Shown piece after piece: positions 56,495-64,000 of a DNA stretch of 64,000 nt. This DNA comes from Isoetes taiwanensis. Taxonomy: Eukaryota; Streptophyta; Lycopodiopsida; Isoetales; Isoetaceae. Location of the stretch: assembly GCA_021234155.1 (NCBI GenBank), contig JAJEKV010000200.1, positions 216,001-280,000 of the forward strand. Reading direction: 5' to 3'. Below the pieces are notes generated by a model. It did no database searches. It saw nothing but the letters and a program-made list of their open reading frames with translations, and had not been told where the DNA came from. Position 1 is the stretch's first letter. Every line of letters starts with the position of its first letter. The position numbers and the translations under genes were made by a program.

Positions 56495-56860
56495 ATGGAA
56501 TAGGCAATTCAATGATCTCTTTAACGATGAGGGAACTCTAGATCTACCTCCTCATCGCCCAGAAGATCATACAATACAAATGCAAGAAAATGCAAAGCCT
56601 CCAAATAAGGCGCCTTACCAAGTCAACCATTTTGAAAAACTGGAGCTTGAAAAGAAGATAACAGAGATGTTAGACCATCAGCTAATACGACCTAGATGCT
56701 CACCTTTTGGCACACCAGTTATTTCTGATTAAAAAGAAAGAAAACGGATATAGAATGTGTGTAGACTATCGAGCCCTCAACAAACTGACTGTAAAGGATA
56801 AGTTCCCGTGCCCGAGCCAGCGATTTATTTGATGAGTTACGAGGTGCTTGCATCTCTAGC
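56495..56860 (+). pseudogene. Ty3/gypsy RT N-terminal fragment
   Basis: It reads DLFNDEGTLDLPPHRPEDHT, then [36 protein letters not shown], and after a one-base shift [20 protein letters not shown] and TVKDKFPCP. This is the start of a gypsy reverse transcriptase, unrelated to the copy at 26 kb. It stops before the catalytic Asp pair and no LTR is seen nearby. Confidence 0.8.
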
Positions 56861-56864
56861 AACT

Positions 56865-57585
56865 CAATAATATTTTGCCATCTCATCTTTGAGAGTTACG
56901 GCACCCGATATTGGGGAAAAGTGTCCTTGTTCTTTGGCGATATTCTTATATACAATAGATCTATAGAGGTTACCTGAGACAACATCTTGACCGGGTTTTT
57001 GACCTTCTTAAGCAGAGAACAACATTGGTATTGAATCGGTGAGTCAAAACTTTACAATGAATACTTTTCTTTGGAGTTCTACGAGCAAATTTGTGAACTA
57101 AAAGTAAGAACCGAACCTTTTTCTGCAAAGGCCTCGTCGTATAATTCACGGATGCCCCTAGTCCTATAATAATGGCACGACCTTCTTTGTTTGTAGAAAG
57201 TCGAGGATTTGGAGGAAAGCGGGGTTGTGGCAAAAGTTATGGCTGTAGAGAAATAGAAATTGTGGGAAAAATCGTAACAGTATAGATTTGTGCTAAATCT
57301 GTGCCAAGCCAAAGTGGTGTTGTTTTATGCTAAGCCTTAAAGTGGTGGCCAGAATCCGATGATGGGGCTGATTCCCGAGGCGAGCGAACTTTGCTAATAT
57401 CTCGTGGTGGCGGGATCGGTGCTTGGCGGGATTATTACATTCTTGAGCAGCTTAGGAGGTGGTGGCCAGCTTTTAGGTGTAAGGAGGTGTACTACTCGTT
57501 TTGAAAAAGTTAACCTTAATGAAAAGTTGTTTAGAAACAATAAGAAGATGTTTGCCCCAAAACAGTAGAAATATTACCTCTGTGT
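56865..57585. other. No gene recognised
   Basis: Spacer between the gypsy and LINE fragments. The open frames on - overlap one another and look fortuitous. Confidence 0.45.
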
Positions 57586-57589
57586 GCTA

Positions 57590-58545
57590 CTGTACATCCA
57601 TTGACTCAGCGGCGTTGGAGGCATGCTGGTATTCTCATAGTTGGTGCTTGGTATGAGGCAGGGCACTTGTTGACTTGGGATGCTTTTCAGACTAAGTTTA
57701 TGCTATCTCGATGGGACAAAGCTCTGTGGCAAAAGCTGGCTGGCATTCTGCCAGACGCTCCTTCACAATCAGTTGATGTGCCTATTTGGACTGGTCTCCA
57801 AATTGTTAATGCACAACGTCTTGTGCATTCATTATATCAAAAGCTAGTTGATGTTGACATTGTTTCCCCTCGGGGCTGGTTGGCGACTCTATTCCTCCCC
57901 TCCTCGGTAGAAGCGCGTATGTGGTCACGGAGTGCGGAATAAATTCTTTGCATCCCAAAGTTTCTACCTTATGGTGGCAACTCCTTCACAAATGTCTGCG
58001 GGTTAATGTCTTTGGTTCATAAGTTTTATCCCGCATTTGAACTCATCCCTTTGTGTAAGCGGCAAGTTGAGAGTATCGAAACCTTTGTTTTTCTATGTGA
58101 CCAAGTTGGCCCGGTTTAAATCATGGTTACTATCTCTCTTCCATGTGGTTTTAACTAGCCCGGTAGTGCTTCTAGCCATTTATCCTTCCACTTGGAGCGA
58201 CTTGAAACAACAGGGCTTTCCATTAGCTTCTAGGCTGTTTGTTATGGTCTATTTGGAAAGAAGGCGAATGTGTATCTTCAAAGGCTTATCAATTAGTGTC
58301 GACCAACTTCTTCACGGTAAGCAAAGGCAGTTGGTGAAGGCATATCTATGTTCTCAGCTTGCTCCTGAGAAAAAACGTTTGATTTTTGAGGAATATTTGG
58401 GTATCTTATCTTATGCATAGACAGGTGGCTGCACTCAGTGGATTATCTTTGTCTGCTGAGATTTTATTCATGTCTCTGCATCTATGTGTGTACTTCCTCT
58501 GGAATATTGAATAACAGTTTGTCGTCCTTCAAAAAAAAATATAGA
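57590..58545 (+). mobile_element. L1-type LINE 3' portion, A-rich end
   Basis: It encodes the region after RT: RRWRHAGILIVGAWYEAGHL, LTWDAFQTKF, then a zf-RVT-like block (LLHKCLRVNVFGS, LIPLCKRQVESIETFVFLC) in shifted frames. It ends with a short A run (58531-58540). The RT itself is missing, so it is 5'-truncated. Unlike LINE-1 to -3 it has no terminal hairpin or microsatellite. Confidence 0.65.
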
Positions 58546-59380
58546 AATATTGCCTTTTTATATAAGCCAATAGATATTGTAACATGTTTAGCCATATAAT
58601 TAAGTATTGTTTTGAAGTGATTCACCGTAGCTAACTCTCTAAGAGCGAACTTTAGATATAGGCAAATTACGTCAAGGTAAGTGGATGAGTCTTCTGTTAT
58701 TTTCTTGATTCGTTCTTTTGCAGAATGATAAATCGCCTCACCGAAACCTGTAGAACCCGGTCAGACTTACCTTGACGTAGTGCAATGGAAAGGGGTCAGG
58801 CATTCTTGCCAGCCCCCTGACCTCTCGGTGCTCCCGGGATTACGGGTCGGTGGCGGCAATGCCCTCCCCCTTTCCATTCTACATAACAAGGCATTTTTGC
58901 CTCAATTTCGAATGTTGCTAATGTTGAATGGTGTTTGTTTAGGCAAGCCATATATAGATCCTGCATTCTTCAATAGTTCTTTTAGCATGGCAAAGTCTTT
59001 TGTTGTGTTCCAGTTATTGATTGATGTCATTGGCATGTCTTCGTAGTGAGACAATAACGAAGTGTCACATGGGTCTTCTTTCTTTTTGCTTGGGACATTC
59101 TAGGGCATGTGCGGCCACCAATATGCCAGGGCCTCCTTCCAGGTGTAGCTAGGCGCGTTGTTGTGGTATTGGGATCTTAGGTAAAGAGCAACTTTCAACG
59201 GCGGTGTGGGAATGAATTTATACTGAATTAGTTATAATCATCAAGCATCTTTGGGCATTTTCCAAAATTATTTGCTTTGAGCATGCATAGCTTCCATGTC
59301 GATGGTCACGATCACAAAATTGGGATGTGATTACAAATATTGTAGTCTAAACAAATGATGGCATGGAAAATATGAGTTGT
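58546..59380. other. No gene; 15-bp inverted repeat
   Basis: TACGTCAAGGTAAGT at 58668-58682 is exactly complementary to 58765-58779 (82 nt apart), followed by GGGTCAGGCATTC...CCCCTGACC. The frame at 58780-59046 is not recognised. Confidence 0.5.
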
Positions 59381-59384
59381 TCTC

Positions 59385-60682
59385 ATGCTTAAACTTTTTT
59401 TTGCCGAACTATGTGAGGAACTAGGAGCTTTTTTTTGTAACTTTAAGGTGGCCCCTGACACTTCCCCAGTCATGAGGCGCATTCTTCATGCTTGGAGGGA
59501 GGTGCAAACAGTATGCTCCCCCATGACTATACCTCGAGAGGCTGGGAAAGTCGGTATATTACGGAATACTCATGTATGGGAAGAGAATGGGCGTCCCTTG
59601 GCATTAGTTCATCCTCGCATCTTTAAGAAATGGCGAGACCATGGGATCTTAAAATTACATCATCTTTGGGAAAAAGCGATAGGCGGATCTCTTGGATGGA
59701 ATTGGACTCAAAGTGCAAAGGCGGGGAGGGTGATAGAAAGATACTACGGAAAAATTCTAGGTAATGTGAAGCTTCTCTCGGGGTCTCTCGGTCACGAGGA
59801 AAAGTGGTCTGTCGGTGGTAAGGAGACATACAATGTTGCTAGTATATATCCGGGCCCCTCAGTGATGACTCCCCTCTTAAAGCGGAGGCTAGGCTTCAAG
59901 TGAGTGGATCGAGTGGCTAAGCTCCTCTTGGCAAACTCTGGAAAACCTTATGCTCTAGGAGAATACAATTTTTTAGATGGGAGGCCCTCCAAGGAGGTCT
60001 CAACACTAAAGTGAAGTTGGTCCATAGAGGAATTGTGTCTTGATTTATGTCCTCTTGGGTGCCGGGCTAGCGAATCTCTTCCACATCTCTTTTTACGTCC
60101 AAAATTATTGAGTTACGGTATTGGGTATGCCACTGTTGTAAGGCTGCATATGCATCAACTTGGATGGCGAATGTTGTTATGGTCTCGGGGCAGAGATTGT
60201 ATTGAAGCCTCCTTGGTTAGTTTGGCTCTACGGACTATATGGAGACATCGGTGCGATGTCACTTTGGGGGGCAATCTATCTCTATTGAAACTCAAAAGTC
60301 TTTTTAATAAGGAAGTTGCTTTAATGGCATTGTCCCACCACGGGAAGATGGGGATGAGCTATAATAAAGGATTGGACGAGAATTGGTAAGATTGAAGGAT
60401 TTTATAACTACTTCAAGTGCCATTGGATGAGCTCACGAGGACCTAGACCTTCATGATAGGTCTAATGGTGGATCAATCACGAGTTTAGTGGAGAAAGTAA
60501 TCTGATGGCCCGACCCGGATAGGGTCTCTCTACCATTATGTTGTTGTGGAATAGGACTTCCTTTAGTACGCACATCATGATGCATAGAGAACCCATATAA
60601 AAGCCCTAATGCTTCCTATTTGTCCCATTGGGGAATCTTTGTATCTTTACTATTTTTATTAATAACAAAAAACACACTCTTA

Positions 60683-60723
<41 letters not shown>
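59385..60723 (+). mobile_element. L1-type LINE 3' portion, long poly(A) tail
   Basis: It encodes ILHAWREVQTVCSP, GRPLALVHPRIFKKWRDHGI and KLHHLWEKAIGG (59385-59903), then a zf-RVT block CPLGCRASESLPHLF (60048-60090) and RTIWRHRCDVTLGGN, ending at 60387. The UTR finishes TTTTTATTAATAAC and an unbroken A run of about 37 (60686-60723). The long clean A run suggests a recent insertion, yet there are several stops and frameshifts (59901-59903, 60013-60035). Confidence 0.75.
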
Positions 60724-60724
<1 letters not shown>

Positions 60725-60725
<1 letters not shown>

Positions 60726-62145
60726 AACATCTCTTGATATTAGAATATTTCGAAGTGTTTTACTCGCTTTACAAAAAGAAGAGGGTTTGCTATGTCAAAA
60801 CAATAACCACCTCTGGGACCCCACTCCTTTAAAAGAATTTGTTAGTTGTTCTTTGACATTTATAGTCCTTGAAGTCTTTTGTACTGAAAGAAATGACATC
60901 CTCACATTTTATACCTCCCTTAGCTTGTTTTCCTCACCTAACTTCTAATTCTTTCTTTTTCCTTGCTTTGGACACGCAGGTTTGAGCCTGCTAGACGATG
61001 GTTTTGACAGGTGTTGTCTATTTGTTCATTGTTGATCGGGGACAATATAACATGCTCAACTTTTTTTGTAACTTCATTTTTCTGGCATTTTGAACCATTT
61101 GCAAATTGTCTGAAGTCATTTTCCTTAAATTCATAGCTTTACAACCTTAGTTTATTTTTATTTCTTACTAGGTGCCTAGTTACCATTTTGGAGCTGTCGG
61201 CACGTTTGGTGTTGGATAAGCCACATCTCATTTGAGTCAATTAAACATGTCGATTCCATGAAGGGAAAATAAGATATGCATGATAGGCATGGAACAAGGA
61301 TGAGATCATTTTTTTATGATTGGAACCCAACATTTGCAACGTCAATGATTGTGGAGGGCTTTAACTTGGTCTACAAAACGGCTCAACCAGAAATAGTACC
61401 TTCAAGTGAGAAAACCGACATGTGGAGGGTTTTAACTTGGTCTCCAAAACGAAATAGTACCTTCAAGTGAGAAAACCGACATATGAACAAAAATGTGGGT
61501 ACTTTCAATGAGAAAACCGACATAATGGTTCGAAAATAGGAGGGTTTGGCCCCAAGAAATCCAGCCATTCTTAACAACTTCGGATGAGATAAAAATAATT
61601 CCGGGGATTTTTTGACTATTTTTGTAAAAAGAGTGAAAAATGCGCTTAAAACAGGTGGGCTGGCCTTTTTCCAGGACAACAAATCGAAGGCGACATTTTT
61701 TCCCAATTGGGTGGGCCACTAAATTCGAGCAAAATAACCAAGGCATATCGGGCCCAGTATGTATCGGACGCCGTCATGTTATAGCCACAGGCATATCCAT
61801 GGTATATCCGTGTCTTTCACATGTTATAGCCACGCCAAAAAAAAAAAATTACACGGTGTGGACATCAGTTTTTCCCATTTAAGGCTGGCTATAACATGCC
61901 CATGTCCGACATTTACCGGGATGGAGGCATATCACCCAAATGGCCCGGACCGGAGGTCGGGGCCACTAAGTCGAGCCAAATAACCTGGGCCTATCACCCG
62001 AATGGCCCGGACCGGAGGTTGGGGATCTGCAGGATATTCGGTTTATCGGTTTTGTCCTCTAAATAAAAGTGGGAGAAAGACAGGTTAACAGCTTGCGTCT
62101 TTTATTCTGTACTGCCATTCTAGCCATTTGATCTGGTACCATTCA
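60725..62145. other. No gene; several short tandem repeats
   Basis: A block ACTTGGTCTxCAAAACG...TACCTTCAAGTGAGAAAACC repeats at 61367-61424 and 61433-61480, with a third partial copy at 61500-61525. CATGTTATAGCCAC occurs twice (61776 and 61820). ATCACCCxAATGGCCCGGAC repeats at 61930 and 61995. These are the MYB 5' flank, but no promoter element could be identified with confidence. Confidence 0.5.
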
Positions 62146-62956
62146 ATGAAGACTTGCTCTTGCTGCAGCAGCACTAAATCTAAAAAGCCGAAGAAGGGCC
62201 TCTGGTCTCCGGACGAGGATGATAAGCTTACGAAATTTGTGTCCAAGCATGGCATCATAAAATGGAGCCAGGTTCCGGTCTCGGCTGGTAATGTCCATTC
62301 TTAGAATAGAATTCATAGACACTAAAAACGTTTAGACTGATATAATGCTTGTGTTTCCTGTTTTTGCTTCAGGATTAGAGCGCTGCGGCAAGAGCTGCAG
62401 ACTCAGATGGCTCAATTACTTAAGACCCGGCATCAAACGAGGAGAATTTTCAGCCGAGGAGCAAAAGCTTGTGTTTGATCTGCACTCCATTTATGGTAAC
62501 AGGTGACAGACTGAGAGATTTAGACTTCAATTGAACGAAGCGACACAATGTAGGAATGACCCATGTGTTTGTATTTATAAATGCAGATGGTCTTTGATTG
62601 CGCAGCACATACCAGGCAGGACAGATAACGAAATAAAAAATTTTGGAACCTTGTGCGAAAAGCCTTCAAAAGCAGTGGGCTTGGGCCGGCCGTCTAGTTA
62701 CAGGCTAGCAGTGCCCTTTAAATTGACATTCCGAATTTGGAAGATGAGGCGAAAATTGAATACCCTGTTCATATGCAACAAAGAGAGCGTTTTGATGGCA
62801 GAGGAATCCAATGTGAATTGCAGCAGCCCTTCCATTGAATCAGACATGAAGAGCCTGTCTGACCTCATATATTTTCCTGATGCTGCTGTGCATGAGCACA
62901 CTGACTTGTTCCATCTGCTCCAACCAGATTCCCTTCCTTACCTTGGATTTTGCTAG
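62146..62956 (+). CDS. R2R3-MYB transcription factor, three exons (213 aa), altered R3 end
   Basis: Exons 62146-62287, 62373-62502 and 62587-62956 join in frame (642 bases). R2 ([12 protein letters not shown] to RWLNYLRP) and most of R3 are like the 42-kb paralogue. At the end of R3 a one-base loss and a one-base gain nearby change NFWNLVRK to NFGTLCEK, so the last Trp is lost. A second compensated shift alters about 25 residues after YRLAVPF. The tail [18 protein letters not shown] and [13 protein letters not shown] is back in frame. It may be a functional variant or a pseudogene that is open by chance. Confidence 0.7.
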
Positions 62957-63089
62957 CCTAGAATTTCAATATGCTGGATTTTTCCCTTTCTGCCATGCTC
63001 ATTGTGTACATAATTACTCATGTGCTTTCACGTTCCTATTTGGCCCTTTTTATTAGTATTAGTAGTAAGACTTGTTCTTCATCTTCACT

Positions 63090-63370
63090 GCCATTGTTAG
63101 GAACATATTTTCAAGAGGTCATGGACTTGCAGACATATCCTCGAACACGATCTTAACATGTACCACAATATTCCATGATTTTGTGCAGTTTGTCAGCATT
63201 CTTTATTACTACCATGGTTTTTCCCTCGAAAACCCTTCGGTCCGAGGGTTTTTTAATCCAGACAGTAATATGTCTGCTGCACTCATAGGCTGATTGATAT
63301 CCATGGATGGTACAAATCATTCAATTTAATTCAATTCTTATACATTTTATTCTATTCTATTCTGTTACCC
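63090..63370 (+). mobile_element. LINE 3' fragment, LINE-1/-2 family
   Basis: It starts in the last codons of ORF2 (LLGTYFQEVMDLQTYPRTRS, stop near 63156). The UTR has a perfect CCCTCG...CGAGGG hairpin (63223-63248), TTTTTTAATCCAGACAGTAATA, a degraded terminal hairpin and a TATTC/ATTCA-rich tail. It lies just downstream of the MYB gene on the same strand. Confidence 0.85.
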
Positions 63371-64000
63371 ATATTTGCTAACTTGTAAAGTCCTTGAAGA
63401 ACTTGGAACTCACATTGAATCAAGTACAATGAAAAATGAAACTAAAAGGGCGAATGTGCATTGTTGTATCTTGTCATTGCATGCCATCTCTACTCCAGGC
63501 TTGCGCAAGTTAAACACAACACATCGGATATTCCATAGATATAACATACCCTTTAAGTGTCCCTAAAGGTAAAAGATCTCATGATAACTACTACATTAAA
63601 TTGCATTGAATTGAATTGTTTTATCATCATGGCGACACACACCGACACCACGAGATCTAAGGGACCCAATACAAAAGAACACAATAAGCCTACTACCCAA
63701 TACAAAGAACACAATCCCATCACTATGCACCATCTGAAAAAACTCTACCCCTCTGAGTTTTGAAGGGACAACCTTCTGATATTAATAGGTGTAATGCAGA
63801 GATGAGCGTATACATGCCAATGTTCTCAATGGATATAGCTCATGTTGATGGTCAAAAGCTCTATGTTATAAGATGCTAGTACCAAGTATAAAGTGCGCAA
63901 AAAGCATCTAGGGTCTTGCACGTAGGGATACATGTGCGCAAAAGCATCGAGGTCTTGCTGTAGAGATACATGTGTCTTTTGCCTCTTCATGGGAGATTTG
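63371..64000. other. No gene recognised
   Basis: AT-rich sequence with two close copies of AAAGCATC.AGG.TCTTGC (63899 and 63941). No other feature. Confidence 0.5.

Noticed and set aside
60620-60948. ORFs running through the poly(A) tract
   Set aside because: The Lys run is a translation of the LINE A tail.
1-64000. CRISPR arrays, bacterial operons, riboswitches
   Set aside because: None seen. GT-AG introns, plant MYBs and eukaryotic retroelements show nuclear eukaryotic DNA.

Overview
This window looks like repeat-rich nuclear DNA from a land plant. The support is three R2R3-MYB loci with the standard plant intron positions, GT-AG introns, Ty1/copia and Ty3/gypsy LTR retrotransposons, L1-type LINEs and a fragment of plastid 23S rRNA. 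The mix of DUF7869-type, HUH-type and CCC-x-YH-type transposon proteins, few host genes and wide spacing suggests a large seed-free-plant genome such as a fern. That last step is inference.

Layout. 1-3.8 kb: a decayed DUF7869-type transposase-like gene on +, followed by three tandem copies of its 3' end, each carrying a small antisense ORF of one peptide family. 3.8-6.1 kb: minisatellite and a coiled-coil gene remnant on -. 7.2-8.6 kb: exon-intron fragments of two unrelated host genes (mitochondrial intermediate peptidase; DUF829/TMEM53). 10-11.8 kb: a broken transposase-like gene on + and an intact RING-like ORF on -. 13.0-13.2 kb: a tandem duplication ending in a long hairpin.

15.2-34.1 kb is one old Ty3/gypsy element (- strand, LTRs roughly 6% apart by eye) opened by three further insertions or groups of insertions. 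A 5'-truncated LINE on + (LINE-1) entered the RT/RNase H boundary. That LINE was itself hit by a MITE (inside its RT) and by a second LINE on - (LINE-3, in its 3' UTR). A young Ty1/copia element (- strand, TSD ATAAT, nearly identical LTRs) entered near the 5' end, and a plastid rRNA-bearing patch sits between integrase and chromodomain.

34.5-42.8 kb is a pair of diverged segmental duplicates ending in an R2R3-MYB gene. One copy carries a LINE on + (LINE-2) and keeps only the MYB tail. The other carries a LINE-derived element on - and keeps a complete three-exon MYB. Further MYB relatives lie at 47.4-47.8 kb (pseudogene) and 62.1-63.0 kb (nearly intact, but with two compensated frameshift patches). 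44.2-45.8 kb holds a fossil HUH-endonuclease gene resembling Replitrons. 51.8-60.7 kb contains L1-type LINE remnants, two with A-rich or poly(A) ends, and a gypsy RT scrap.

Almost all coding sequence is mobile-element derived and broken. The best candidates for working genes are the MYB at 41984-42810, possibly the MYB at 62146-62956, and the RING-like ORF at 11300-11818. A shared feature of many LINE copies is a short 3'-terminal hairpin followed by a G-A-[CT]-G-[TA]-TAAAA signal and a microsatellite tail.
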